Positions 6,632 through 15,856 of a stretch of DNA of 52,551 nucleotides are shown here, in pieces. Each line of letters starts with the position of its first letter. Positions within the stretch are counted from its first letter, which is position 1. The notes under the pieces were generated by a model. The model was not told where the DNA came from. It worked only from the letters and a program-made list of their open reading frames with translations, and did no database searches. Origin of the DNA: Nonomuraea ceibae (GTDB lineage Bacteria > Actinomycetota > Actinomycetes > Streptosporangiales > Streptosporangiaceae); NCBI RefSeq assembly GCF_019396325.1, contig NZ_JAHKRO010000070.1, positions 1-52,551 of the forward strand, given 5' to 3'. Position numbers and translations under genes: made by a program.

Positions 6632-8545
6632 TCAGTTGAACAGGACCCGCAGCGAGAACGACACGTCGGTGTCGGTCTGCTTGCCGCTGAGCCCCACCGC
6701 GCGCAGCACCTGCAGGTTGGCCTTCTCCTCGCCCTGAAGGTTGTTCAGGTAGAGCTTCTCGACCTTGTCCAGGTCGACGAACAGGCCGAACGTGGCCTGG
6801 TCCGCCTCCGGGATCGCGGTCTGGAAGGTCTCGCTGTCGCCGAGCGCGCCGTCCTCGGCGAGCTTCTTGGCGTAGGCGTCGTCGGTGGCCACCGTGAGGA
6901 CGCCGTCACCGGCGACCTTGGCGATCTTCACCTGCTGACCCTGCGCGGTGAGCGCCCCCTGGACCTTGTCCAGGATGGCCTGCGCCTTGGCGGCGTCGGT
7001 GGCGACCCGGACACCGGCCTTGTACTGCTGCGACTCCAGGCCCTCGCCGTCGAGCGCGATGGTGAGGTTCTGGCCCAGCACGGTCGCCAGGTCGCCGGGC
7101 AGGTCGAGCCCGAACTGGGACTTGGCCTGCTGGACGAACTGCTGGAACTGGGCGCCGCTGGACGTCTTGGCCGTCGACTTCTCGATCTCGCCCCACTTGT
7201 TCGTGATGAGGCTGTCGAGGCCGGACATCGAGAACGCGCCCACGGTGCTGTCGGGCAGCGCGGCCAGGGAGGTGCCGGTCAGGTCCTCGCCGTTGGTGAG
7301 GTTCTGGCCGCCGCGCACCGCGCCCGCCAGCTCGACGTAGGAGCCGTCGAAGCGCAGCGCGCCCGCGAACCTGGCGGTCTTGATCTGCTCCATCAGCAGC
7401 TTCTGGTCGGGCGTCAGCGTGTCCTTCGACAGCTCGGCCAGCTTGCCCAGGTGCCCCCAGAAGGACAGCACGCCCTGCTCGCCGATCGCGTTCAGGTCGT
7501 CGCTGAAGTCGGCGTTGTCGGCCAGGCTGCCTGCTTCGGCGCCGTACTTGTCGGCGAGCTGCTGGTTGGCCGTCAGGAGCGCGTAGTCCTCGCGGAAGGC
7601 GATGCCGTACTCGGACTTGCCCATCATCTTGGCGATGCCCGCCCTGGCCGCCTCCTCGTCCTTGACCTGGACGGCCACGGCGAAGTCGGGGTCCTCGCCG
7701 CCGGAGGGCAGGATGCCGACGCCGACGCGGCTGCCGAGCCACGGGTCGACGTCCTTGGCCCAGTCGACGTCCTTCAGGCCCTCGGGGCTGTCCTTCTTCA
7801 GCGCGTCGAACAGCGCCTGGCGCGGGTCCTCGCCCTGGAAGGAGTCCTTGGTGACGGTGAACTTCCGGCCGATCTCGAACAGCGCGAGCTTCTGGTTCGC
7901 CGCCGGGTCCAGGTCGAGGCGGACGTAGGCGATCGAGGCCGCGGGCAGCACGTCGTGCGGCTGCGTCCCGCCGCCGCCGATCGCGCCCACGGCCCACACG
8001 GCGCCGCCGCCGAGCAGGATCACGGCCAGCGCGGCCGCGATGGCGATGAACAGGTTCTTGCGGCCCTTGGCGGGCGGGTCGGCGGGGGTCTGGCCGAGCA
8101 TCTCGGGGCCCTGGCCGGACCAGCCTCCGCCACCGCCCTGGCCGGGCTGCTGGCCGTACTGGCCGTAACCCTGCTGCTCGTAGCCCTGCTGGCCGTAACC
8201 GGGCTGCTGGCCGCCGTAGCCCTGCTGGGCGTACGGGTCCTGCGGCTGGCCGTAGGACGGCTGCTGGCCATAGCCCTGCTGCTGCTGGCCGTAGCCCTGG
8301 GACTGGGGCTGCTGGCCGTAGGGCTGCTGCTGCCCGTAGCCGGGCTGCTGACCGTGAGTCCCCTGCTGGCCGTAGCCCTGCTGGGCGTACGGGTCCTGCG
8401 GCTGGCCGTACTGCGGCTGCTGGTACGGCTGCTGTGGCGGGTATGGCTGGCCGTGTGCCTGAGGAGGCTCAGGCTGCTGCTCGTTCCAGCGGTACGCCGT
8501 GGTCCGGTCAGGATCCTGGCCAGGTGGGGGATTATTCGCAGACAT
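6632..8545 (-). CDS. DUF3352 membrane protein with Tyr/Gln/Gly-rich N-terminus
   Basis: A 637-residue protein in three parts. Residues 1 to about 140 are a low-complexity cytoplasmic segment built from GYGQQ/PYAQQ-like units with no charge clusters. One membrane helix follows (NLFIAIAAALAVILLGGGAVWAVGAIGG split about its middle), then an extracytoplasmic DUF3352 domain of about 430 residues ending SLRVLFN. DUF3352 proteins are surface-anchored and of unknown function. The N-terminus is exact-repeat-rich. Start ATG 8545 is chosen (GTG 8548 is directly before it). The gene is monocistronic, convergent with cysM, and preceded by a more AT-rich stretch (8549-8631). Confidence 0.85.
   Translation of the reverse strand: MSANNPPPGQDPDRTTAYRWNEQQPEPPQAHGQPYPPQQPYQQPQYGQPQDPYAQQGYGQQGTHGQQPGYGQQQPYGQQPQSQGYGQQQQGYGQQPSYGQPQDPYAQQGYGGQQPGYGQQGYEQQGYGQYGQQPGQGGGGGWSGQGPEMLGQTPADPPAKGRKNLFIAIAAALAVILLGGGAVWAVGAIGGGGTQPHDVLPAASIAYVRLDLDPAANQKLALFEIGRKFTVTKDSFQGEDPRQALFDALKKDSPEGLKDVDWAKDVDPWLGSRVGVGILPSGGEDPDFAVAVQVKDEEAARAGIAKMMGKSEYGIAFREDYALLTANQQLADKYGAEAGSLADNADFSDDLNAIGEQGVLSFWGHLGKLAELSKDTLTPDQKLLMEQIKTARFAGALRFDGSYVELAGAVRGGQNLTNGEDLTGTSLAALPDSTVGAFSMSGLDSLITNKWGEIEKSTAKTSSGAQFQQFVQQAKSQFGLDLPGDLATVLGQNLTIALDGEGLESQQYKAGVRVATDAAKAQAILDKVQGALTAQGQQVKIAKVAGDGVLTVATDDAYAKKLAEDGALGDSETFQTAIPEADQATFGLFVDLDKVEKLYLNNLQGEEKANLQVLRAVGLSGKQTDTDVSFSLRVLFN
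8140..8460. repeat. Tandem repeats encoding GYGQQ/QPQDPYAQQ units
   Basis: Imperfect 15- to 18-base units coding for Gly-Tyr-Gly-Gln-Gln run through the 5' part of the DUF3352 gene. A 40-base block is identical at 8215-8254 and 8371-8410. Such repeats can change copy number by slippage while keeping frame. Confidence 0.8.
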
Positions 8546-8631
8546 CACTCAACTCACAGTGTGGACTTATGACCACGTAGAAGTTAGCTGATGTTGCTAT
8601 ACAGCCGCTTGCAATGTGCTGAAGTAGGCCG

Positions 8632-8958
8632 TTATGCCCTGTTCAGTTGGCGGCGCAGCGCGTTGATGTGGACCTCGCCGTCGCCGTACTCCTCGACCTG
8701 GGACCAGGGCACGAACGTGCAGCCGGCGTAGACCACGCGGCCCACCGCGCGCGAGAGCCAGGAGGCGCGGCCGTGCCGGTCGCGCGTGAGCCGGAGCAGC
8801 ACCGGGCCCCGGCGGGCCGAGACCATGAGCCCGTAGACCGTGCTCGCCTGCTGCAACTCTCCCCGGTTGCGCACCACGCGGATGTCCACGACGTGACCGA
8901 CCCACACCCCGTTGGCGTCCCAGACGGACTGACCGATGAGTTCGGTGACATTAGCCAT
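8632..8958 (-). CDS. PRC-barrel-like domain protein
   Basis: A 108-residue protein resembling a PRC-barrel. The N-terminal TELIGQSVWDANGVWVGHVVDIRVV has the strand-turn-strand pattern of this fold, and the rest (VYGLMVSARRGPVLLRL, WLSRAVGRVVYAGCTFVPWSQV) reads as further beta strands. PRC-barrels occur as small adaptor domains in RNA processing and membrane-linked proteins; the partner here is unknown. Start ATG 8958. It is divergent from the thioesterase gene across 109 bases and is followed on the same strand by the DUF3352 gene. Confidence 0.65.
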   Translation of the reverse strand: MANVTELIGQSVWDANGVWVGHVVDIRVVRNRGELQQASTVYGLMVSARRGPVLLRLTRDRHGRASWLSRAVGRVVYAGCTFVPWSQVEEYGDGEVHINALRRQLNRA

Positions 8959-9034
8959 GATCGAACTTTCGCAGCCTTGTCGCGTTTTCGCAGGTAGGCG
9001 CGCTGATGGACGGATGCCGTAGAGTATGGCCTAC

Positions 9035-9040
9035 TAGAAT
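9035..9040 (+). promoter_or_regulatory. -10 element upstream of the thioesterase gene
   Basis: TAGAAT in a short AT-rich island (CTACTAGAATATAGTTCC) between the divergent PRC and thioesterase genes, about 28 bases before the thioesterase ATG. The island also reads as a weak GAA-N5-TTC dyad that could be an operator. Confidence 0.4.
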
Positions 9041-9067
9041 ATAGTTCCATTTTGAGGGCAGGGGCTG

Positions 9068-9859
9068 ATGACCAAGTTCGACGAGGCCACGCAGGCGATC
9101 CGCATCGACGAGACCACCTACGACGTCTGCCTCGACCCGGGATACTCCATCGGCGGGCCGCTCAACGGCGGCTACCTCATGGCCGTGGTGCTGCGCGCCG
9201 TGGTGGACGACTCGCCGTTCGAGCACCCGGTGAGCACCACCTCGCAGTTCCACCGGTCCCCGGCGCCGGGGCCCGCGCAGGTCCGCGTCGAGCGGCTCAA
9301 GGCCGGCCGGACCGCCGCGTTCACCCGGGCCACGCTCGTCCAGGACGGCGTGCCGCAGATCGAGAGCCTGGTCACCACGGCCACGCTCACCGGCGCCGAC
9401 CCGATCTACAGTGACAAACCCGGACACGTCATGCCTCCGCTTGAGGAGTGCGTCAAGCTGCCCAATCCCAAGCCCGAGTCCAACATGACGCTCAACGCCC
9501 AGGTGGAGCTGAGCTTCGACCCGCCCACCATCGCCTGGCTGAACGGCGGCCCCACCGGCAGGCCCGAGTCGCGCGCCTACTTCCGCATGGCCGAGCCGCA
9601 GGAACCCGACCCGTTCGTGCTCGCGCTGGCCGTCGACGCGCTGCCGCCCGTGGTGTTCAGCGCCGGGCTGCGCGGCTGGGCCCCCACCGTGGACCTCACC
9701 TGGCACCTGCGCGCGCTGCCCGCCCCCGGCCTGCTCACGCTGATCGGCGGCGGCCGCCTCATCTCCGACGGCTGGTTCGACGAGGAGGTCGAGGTGTGGG
9801 ACTCGGCCGGCCGCCTGGTCGCCCAGTCACGCCAGCTCGCCCGCGTCGGCCGAGGATGA
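9068..9859 (+). CDS. Acyl-CoA thioesterase, double hotdog
   Basis: A 263-residue TesB-like protein with two hotdog halves. The first has IGGPLNGGYLMAVVLRAV, with the G-P-L-N-G-G-Y turn typical of this actinobacterial group. The second contains RAYFRMAEPQEPDPFVLALAVDALPPVVF and WAPTVDLTWHLRALP, and ends in GRLISDGWFDEEVEVWDSAGRLVAQSRQL. These enzymes hydrolyse acyl-CoA thioesters of medium or long chain. The substrate cannot be told here. Start ATG 9068 follows GGGCAGGGG. Single-gene unit placed between cysM and murI. Confidence 0.82.
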   Translation: MTKFDEATQAIRIDETTYDVCLDPGYSIGGPLNGGYLMAVVLRAVVDDSPFEHPVSTTSQFHRSPAPGPAQVRVERLKAGRTAAFTRATLVQDGVPQIESLVTTATLTGADPIYSDKPGHVMPPLEECVKLPNPKPESNMTLNAQVELSFDPPTIAWLNGGPTGRPESRAYFRMAEPQEPDPFVLALAVDALPPVVFSAGLRGWAPTVDLTWHLRALPAPGLLTLIGGGRLISDGWFDEEVEVWDSAGRLVAQSRQLARVGRG

Positions 9860-9907
9860 CACACCCGGTGTGAGCATTCTTACGCGGTGAAGACGCCGCA
9901 GGTCGCC

Positions 9908-9913
9908 TACCCT
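9908..9913 (+). promoter_or_regulatory. -10 element for leaderless murI
   Basis: TACCCT lies six bases before the murI GTG (9920), the spacing expected when transcription starts at the start codon. No ribosome site is visible before the GTG. This decides the start over the in-frame GTG at 9887. Confidence 0.5.
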
Positions 9914-9919
9914 CGAAGC

Positions 9920-10786
9920 GTGCCGGACGCGAGTATTGGGATCTTCGACAGCGGGGTCGGCGGCCTGACGGTCGCCCGGGCGATCATCGACCAGCTGCCT
10001 CACGAGTCCATCACCTACGTGGCCGACACGGCCCGCCAGCCTTACGGGCCCAAGCCGCTCGCCGAGGTGCGCGCGTACGCCCTGGAGGTGATGGACCACC
10101 TCGTCGAGCACGACGTCAAGATGCTCGTCATCGCCTGCAACAGCGCCAGCGCCGCGGTCCTGCGCGACGCCCGCGAACGCTACGACGTGCCCGTCGTCGA
10201 GGTGATCCAGCCCGCCACCCGCCGCGCCGTCCGCGCCACCCGCACCGGCAGGGTCGGGGTCATCGCCACCCGCGCCACCATCGACTCGATGGCCTACCAC
10301 GACGCCTTCACCGCGGCGCCCGACGTGCTGCTCACCGGCGTGGCCGCCCCGCGCCTGGTCGAGTACGTCGAGCGCGGCGAGACCATGAGCCAGGAGCTCA
10401 TCGACGTGGTCCGCGGCTACCTGGAGCCGATCCAGGCCGCCGGGTGCGACACGCTCATCCTCGGCTGCACCCACTACCCGCTCCTCACCGGCGCGATCTC
10501 CTACGTCGCCGGCGACGGCGTCACGCTCGTGTCCAGCGCCGACGAGACGGCCAAGGACGTCTACCGCATCCTGCACGACCGCGGCCTGGCGGCCGGGAGC
10601 GAGGCCACCCCCCGGCACCGCTTCCGCGCGACCGGTGACTCGCTGCTCTTCGCCCGGCTCGGGCGCCGCTTCCTGGGCCCGGAGATCGACGCGGTCGAAG
10701 TCGCACCAGTGGGGGGTACCACCTACGAGGGAGGCCCACATGAAGGTGACCATAGTCGGCTGCTCGGGAAGCTTTCCCGGCCCTGA
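9920..10786 (+). CDS. murI: Glutamate racemase
   Basis: A 288-residue Asp/Glu racemase that makes D-glutamate for peptidoglycan. The first half has IGIFDSGVGGLTVAR with D10, and the two catalytic cysteines are C73 (IACNSASA) and C183 (ILGCTHYPLL). The start at GTG 9920 is chosen because it lies just before the first strand and six bases after TACCCT; GTG 9887 would add eleven residues. The last 47 bases overlap the next gene, which starts in another frame. It matches M. tuberculosis Rv1338 in context. Confidence 0.93.
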   Translation: MPDASIGIFDSGVGGLTVARAIIDQLPHESITYVADTARQPYGPKPLAEVRAYALEVMDHLVEHDVKMLVIACNSASAAVLRDARERYDVPVVEVIQPATRRAVRATRTGRVGVIATRATIDSMAYHDAFTAAPDVLLTGVAAPRLVEYVERGETMSQELIDVVRGYLEPIQAAGCDTLILGCTHYPLLTGAISYVAGDGVTLVSSADETAKDVYRILHDRGLAAGSEATPRHRFRATGDSLLFARLGRRFLGPEIDAVEVAPVGGTTYEGGPHEGDHSRLLGKLSRP

Positions 10787-11492
10787 CAGCCCCGCGTCCT
10801 GCTATCTCATCGAGGACGAGGGCTTCAGGCTGCTGCTCGACTTCGGCAGCGGGGCGCTGGGCGCGCTGCAGCGCCACATCGGCCTGTACGACGTCGACGC
10901 GATCTGCCTGACGCACCTGCACGCCGACCACTGCCTCGACCTGTGCCCGTACCACGTCGTGCGCACCTACGGCCCGGCCGCGCCCTACCCCCGGGTGCCC
11001 GTGCACGCGCCGGCCGACGCGCCACGCCGGCTGGCCGCCGCCTACGGCATGCCCGAGGAGCCCGGCCTGGAGTCCAGCTACGACTTCTCGCCGCTCGCGC
11101 CCGGCAGCTTCGAGGTCGGCCCGTTCCGGGTGACCGCCGCCCGCGTCGCCCACCCCGTCGAGGCGTACGGGTTCCGCGTGGAGAGCGGCGGCGGCAGCGT
11201 CGCCTACTCCGGCGACACCGGCGAGTGCGACGAGGTCGTCAAGCTGGCCGCCGACGCCGACCTGATGCTCTGCGAGGCGTCCCTGCTCGACGCCCCCGAC
11301 CTGCCCGAGGGCCTGCACATGTCCGGCCGCCAGGCCGCCGAGCACGCCGCCAGGGCCGGAGCCGGCCGGCTCGTGCTCACCCACCTGGTGCCCTGGAACG
11401 ACGAGGCCACCGTGCTCGACGACGCCGCCCGCGGCGGCTTCGGCGGGCCCGTCGAGCTGGCCCGCAGCGGAGCCTGCTACGACCTGAGCTGA
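10740..11492 (+). CDS. Metallo-beta-lactamase-fold hydrolase, Rv1339-like
   Basis: A 250-residue MBL-fold protein with THLHADHC (H59, H61, D63, H64), VAHPVEAYGF, AYSGDTGECDE and the C-terminal LTHLVPWND. This pattern resembles RNase Z/cAMP phosphodiesterase-like hydrolases. The neighbour order murI - MBL - rph - rdgB equals that around M. tuberculosis Rv1339, reported as an atypical class II cAMP phosphodiesterase. By homology and context this may be a cyclic-nucleotide phosphodiesterase. ATG 10740 follows GAGGGAGG and lies inside the murI coding end. The 3' end overlaps the MFS gene on the opposite strand by 16 bases. Confidence 0.85.
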   Translation: MKVTIVGCSGSFPGPDSPASCYLIEDEGFRLLLDFGSGALGALQRHIGLYDVDAICLTHLHADHCLDLCPYHVVRTYGPAAPYPRVPVHAPADAPRRLAAAYGMPEEPGLESSYDFSPLAPGSFEVGPFRVTAARVAHPVEAYGFRVESGGGSVAYSGDTGECDEVVKLAADADLMLCEASLLDAPDLPEGLHMSGRQAAEHAARAGAGRLVLTHLVPWNDEATVLDDAARGGFGGPVELARSGACYDLS

Positions 11493-12715
11493 GGCTCGGA
11501 GAAGTCGCGCATCCGCACCAGCGGGGAGAACACCAGCGGCAGGAACGACACCAGCCTGCCCGCCATGAACACCCACAACGCCTCGCGCACGCCGATCTGC
11601 TGCGCCACGATGCCGCCCAGCAGCGCGCCGAGCGGCATCGTGCCCCACACGACGAACCTGACCGTCGCGTTGACCCGGCCCAGCAGATGCTCCGGCGCGA
11701 CGGTCTGGCGGTAGGTCAGCTCGCCCACGTTGTAGAGGATCGCGCCCAGCGACAGCGCGACCGAGGTGATCGCGAAGAACGAGGCCCGCCAGTCGGCCTC
11801 CGTCATCGGCAGCAGCAGGCCGAACGGCGAGGTGACGGCCAGGGCCAGCCACGACACCCGGGCCGTCCCGTACCTCCTGAACAGCGGCCCGCCGATCAGC
11901 CCGCCGATCAGCCCGCCCACGGCGCCCGACATGAGCAGCGCGCCGACCAGGCCGGGCGGCAGCAGCACCACGTCCGCCAGGAACAGCACCGACAGGCCGA
12001 GCACCGCGCTCAGGCACAGGTTCGTCAGCGCGGTGGTCGTCATGAACGTGCGCAGCAGCCGGTCACGCCAGGCGAACGCGAACCCCTCCCGGATGCCGGA
12101 CAGCATGCCCCGGTCGGCGGTGCTCGCCGGAGGGTGGTCGGGAGTCCTGATCGTGCCCAGGAAGAGCACCGAGGAGAGCGAGGCCGCCGCCGTGGCGAGC
12201 AGCGTGAGCGGCGCGCCGAGCAGCTGCACGAGCACGCCGCCGAGGCCGGGACCGGCCAGCGCGCCGCCGGAGCGGACCACTTCGAGCTTGGCGTTGCCGT
12301 CGGCCAGCCGGTCCTTCGTCACCAGCTCAGGCAGGTAGCTCAGGTCGGAGACGTCGTTGAACACCCCGGCCACGCTCACCAGCAGCGCCACCACGCACAG
12401 CATCGCCATCGACAGCAGGCCCAGCGCGCTCGCCGCCGGGATGCTCGCCAGCAGCAGGCACCTGGCCAGGTCGGCGGCCATCATCACGCGGCGCTTCCGC
12501 ATCCGGTCGACCCACACCCCCGCGGGCAGGCCGATCAGCAGGAAGGCCGCGCTCTGTAACGCCGACAGGACTCCCAAGGAGAGAGGGGAGGCGTGCAACG
12601 TCAGCACGGCGACCAGAGGGAGCGCCACACGCGAGATATTGGCGCCCATTTCGTTGGCGACGTGCGAGCTCAAGAAGCGGAGAAAGTCAGGGCTACGCAA
12701 CACCCCCGTTGTCAT
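11477..12715 (-). CDS. MFS transporter, MFS_3 type
   Basis: A 412-residue major facilitator with about twelve hydrophobic segments. The cytoplasmic loop signature after helix 2 is GVWVDRMRKRR, and helix 6 is followed by a long loop (TIRTPDHPPASTADRG) as in the EntS/MFS_3 group. Such proteins export siderophores, antibiotics or other small molecules; the substrate is unknown. Start ATG 12715 is chosen because FLRFLSSHVANEMG follows as in relatives, although the frame stays open upstream. It lies on the opposite strand between the MBL and rph genes, an insertion into an otherwise co-directional conserved block. Confidence 0.85.
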   Translation of the reverse strand: MTTGVLRSPDFLRFLSSHVANEMGANISRVALPLVAVLTLHASPLSLGVLSALQSAAFLLIGLPAGVWVDRMRKRRVMMAADLARCLLLASIPAASALGLLSMAMLCVVALLVSVAGVFNDVSDLSYLPELVTKDRLADGNAKLEVVRSGGALAGPGLGGVLVQLLGAPLTLLATAAASLSSVLFLGTIRTPDHPPASTADRGMLSGIREGFAFAWRDRLLRTFMTTTALTNLCLSAVLGLSVLFLADVVLLPPGLVGALLMSGAVGGLIGGLIGGPLFRRYGTARVSWLALAVTSPFGLLLPMTEADWRASFFAITSVALSLGAILYNVGELTYRQTVAPEHLLGRVNATVRFVVWGTMPLGALLGGIVAQQIGVREALWVFMAGRLVSFLPLVFSPLVRMRDFSEPQLRS

Positions 12716-12770
12716 TGCGTCAGGATCCCTGTGTCGGACACCGTCGGTCAAGAGCGTGGTGGCGCGGAGA

Positions 12771-12776
12771 TAGGGT
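12771..12776 (+). promoter_or_regulatory. -10 element for leaderless rph
   Basis: TAGGGT lies seven bases before the rph ATG (12784) with no ribosome site between, so the transcript probably starts at or next to the start codon. Confidence 0.5.
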
Positions 12777-12783
12777 GATCTGC

Positions 12784-13499
<716 letters not shown>

Positions 13500-13503
<4 letters not shown>

Positions 13504-14090
13504 AGATCGTTCTCGCCACGCGCAACCCGGGGAAGATCGCCGAGCTGCGCCGCATCCTGGCCGGCTTCGACATCGTCGGGCTGGAGGAGTTCCCCTCGAT
13601 CGGCGACGTCGCCGAGACCGGCGTCACGTTCGAGGAGAACGCCCTGCTCAAGGCGCACGCCGTGGCCCAGGCCGCCGGGCTGCCCGCCGTCGCCGACGAC
13701 TCCGGCCTCTGCGTCGACGTGCTCAACGGCATGCCCGGCGTGCTGTCCGCCCGCTGGGCCGGCCGCCACGGCGACGACGAGGCCAACCTGCGGCTGCTGC
13801 TCGCCCAGGTGTCCGACGTGCCCGCCGACAAGCTGACCGCGCACTTCGCCTGCGTGGCCGCGCTCGCGCTGCCGTCGGGGGAGTGGCGGGTCGCCGAGGG
13901 CACGCTGCCCGGCCGCCTCGTCACCACGCCCCGGGGCACCAACGGGTTCGGCTACGACCCGATCCTCGTGCCCGACGGCGACACGCGCACCACCGCCGAG
14001 CTGTCACCCGAGGAGAAGGACGCCATCAGCCACCGGGGCCGCGCCTTCCGCGCCCTCGCGCCGATCGTCCGCGAACTGCTCTCGGCGTAA
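13500..14090 (+). CDS. rdgB: RdgB/HAM1 non-canonical purine NTP pyrophosphatase
   Basis: A 196-residue XTP/dITP diphosphatase that removes deaminated purine nucleotides from the pool. Signatures: KIVLATRNPGKIAELRRIL with the conserved T-R-N-x-x-K, FEENALLKAHAVA, VADDSGLCVDVLNGMPGVLSAR containing the catalytic acidic pair, and GTNGFGYDPI. Start ATG overlaps the rph stop. A leaderless promoter for the next gene begins 35 bases after its stop. Confidence 0.95.
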
Positions 14091-14124
14091 CCACCGCGTA
14101 AGAACCCTCGGCCGCCGGGCGGCG

Positions 14125-14130
14125 TAGCGT
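14125..14130 (+). promoter_or_regulatory. -10 element for leaderless molybdo-oxidoreductase gene
   Basis: TAGCGT followed by seven bases and GTG 14138. No Shine-Dalgarno sequence lies in between. Confidence 0.45.
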
Positions 14131-14137
14131 CGTTCAT

Positions 14138-15724
14138 GTGCAGAGGAATTCGGTCATCCCGGCCTGGGCGGGCGCGCTGGCGGGCATCGTGGCAGGGGGC
14201 GTGGCGCTCGGCGCCGCCCAGCTCGTGGCGGGGGTCGTCGGCGGCGACGCCTCCCCGGTGGTCGCGGTGGGCGACGCCGTCGTGGACCTGTCGCCGGCGG
14301 CGCTCAAGGAGTTCGCCGTCGCCGCGTTCGGCGTGTACGACAGGGTCGTCCTGCTCGGCGGGGTGCTCGTCGTGCTCGCCCTGGTCGCGGCCGGGCTCGG
14401 CGTGCTCGCCCGGGGCGCCGTCGGCCGCGGGCTGGCCGGGGTGGTGGCGTTCGGCGCCGTGGGGCTGGCTGCGGTCCTCACCCGGCCCGGGGCGGGCGCG
14501 GTCGACGCGCTGCCGACCGTGGTGGGCGTCGTGGCGGGCATGTGGACGCTGTCCTGGCTGATCGGCCGCGCCACGCCCTCTGCAGTGTCCTCTGTCGTGC
14601 CCTCTGTCGCGCCTGAGCTGCCCGCCGTGATGCGGGCGGGCGGAGGGGAGCCGTACGCGTTCGACCGGCGGCGGCTGCTGACCGGCGCCGCCGGGGGCGT
14701 GGTCGCCGCGGGCGCAGGGACGCTGCTCGGGCACGGGCTCGGCAGCCGCCGGGCCGTGGACGCCGCCCGGGTCGCCCTCGCCCTGCCCGCTCCGGCGACC
14801 CCCGCGCCGCCGCTGCCGCCGGGGACCGACTACAAGCTCAACGGCCTCACCCCATTCATCACGAAAAATGCCGACTTCTACAGGGTGGACACTGCGCTGA
14901 TCGTCCCCCAGGTGGACCCCGCCACCTGGACCCTGCGCGTCCACGGGCTCGTCGACCGGCCCATCGAGATCACGTACGAGGACCTGCTGAGAAGGCCGCT
15001 GACCGAGGCCGACATCACCCTGACCTGCGTCTCCAACGAGGTCGGCGGCCCCTACGCGGGCAACGCCCGCTGGCTCGGCGCCCGCATGGCCGACCTGCTG
15101 CGCGAAGCCGGCCTCCGCTCCGATGCCGACATGCTGCTGTCCACCTCCGCCGACGGGTTCACCTGCGGCACCCCGCTCGACGTCGTCATGGACGGCCGCG
15201 ACGCCCTGTTCGCCGTCGCCATGAACGGCGAACCGCTGCCCGTCGACCACGGCTTCCCCGTACGCCAGGTGGTGCCCGGCCTGTACGGATACGTGTCCGC
15301 GACCAAATGGGTGGTCGACCTCAAGGTGACCCGGTTCGACACGGACGAGGCGTACTGGACGCCGCGTGGCTGGGCGGCCAAGGGGCCCATCAAGACCCAA
15401 TCGCGCATCGACCTTCCCAAGCCGGGCGCAACGCTGCCCGCCGGCCGCACCACGATCGCGGGCGTCGCCTGGGCCCAGCACACCGGCGTCGACGCCGTCG
15501 AGGTCCGCGTCGACGGCGGCGTCTGGCAGCAGGCCCGGCTCGCCGCCGTCCCCGGCCCCGACACCTGGCGGCAGTGGGCCCTCGACTGGGACGCCACCCC
15601 GGGCGACCACACCATCGAGGTACGCGCCACCGACGCCGCCGGGCGCACCCAGACCGCCGAACGCCGCCCCATCACCCCCGACGGCGCCACCGGCCTGCAC
15701 ACCGTCACCGTCCACACCGCCTGA
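14138..15724 (+). CDS. Membrane-anchored molybdopterin oxidoreductase, sulfite-oxidase fold
   Basis: A 528-residue fusion. Residues 1-150 contain about four hydrophobic helices. A twin-arginine-like FDRRRLLTGAAGG with a further hydrophobic stretch lies near residue 180, so the catalytic part is probably outside the membrane. Residues 230-420 form the sulfite-oxidase-type molybdopterin domain: WTLRVHGLVDRPIEITYEDL, the Mo-ligand C297 in LTCVSNEVGG, and VVPGLYGYVSATKWV. The C-terminal 100 residues (TIAGVAWAQHTGVDAVEVRVDGG) are the Ig-like dimerisation domain. No heme domain is present. The physiological substrate of this actinobacterial group is unknown. Start is the leaderless GTG. Confidence 0.85.
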   Translation: MQRNSVIPAWAGALAGIVAGGVALGAAQLVAGVVGGDASPVVAVGDAVVDLSPAALKEFAVAAFGVYDRVVLLGGVLVVLALVAAGLGVLARGAVGRGLAGVVAFGAVGLAAVLTRPGAGAVDALPTVVGVVAGMWTLSWLIGRATPSAVSSVVPSVAPELPAVMRAGGGEPYAFDRRRLLTGAAGGVVAAGAGTLLGHGLGSRRAVDAARVALALPAPATPAPPLPPGTDYKLNGLTPFITKNADFYRVDTALIVPQVDPATWTLRVHGLVDRPIEITYEDLLRRPLTEADITLTCVSNEVGGPYAGNARWLGARMADLLREAGLRSDADMLLSTSADGFTCGTPLDVVMDGRDALFAVAMNGEPLPVDHGFPVRQVVPGLYGYVSATKWVVDLKVTRFDTDEAYWTPRGWAAKGPIKTQSRIDLPKPGATLPAGRTTIAGVAWAQHTGVDAVEVRVDGGVWQQARLAAVPGPDTWRQWALDWDATPGDHTIEVRATDAAGRTQTAERRPITPDGATGLHTVTVHTA

Positions 15725-15856
15725 CGACCCGTCCCGATACGTCCGCGTTTGCGCAGGTCAGATGGGTAGTCATGGCCGACAATCTTCCTGACTTTGGCCC
15801 CTCATCCGCGGCGACCACCCCTACGATCGGTCGTCGAGCATGACAGGAGGCAGGAC

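Noticed and set aside
8140..8460. CRISPR array
   Set aside because: Repeats are short, contiguous, coding and without spacers; no cas genes are present.
6626..8572. A 648-codon plus-strand open frame over the DUF3352 gene
   Set aside because: It is the antisense of the repeat-rich DUF3352 gene, has no ribosome site, and its Leu/Val-rich sequence follows from the GC-rich complement.
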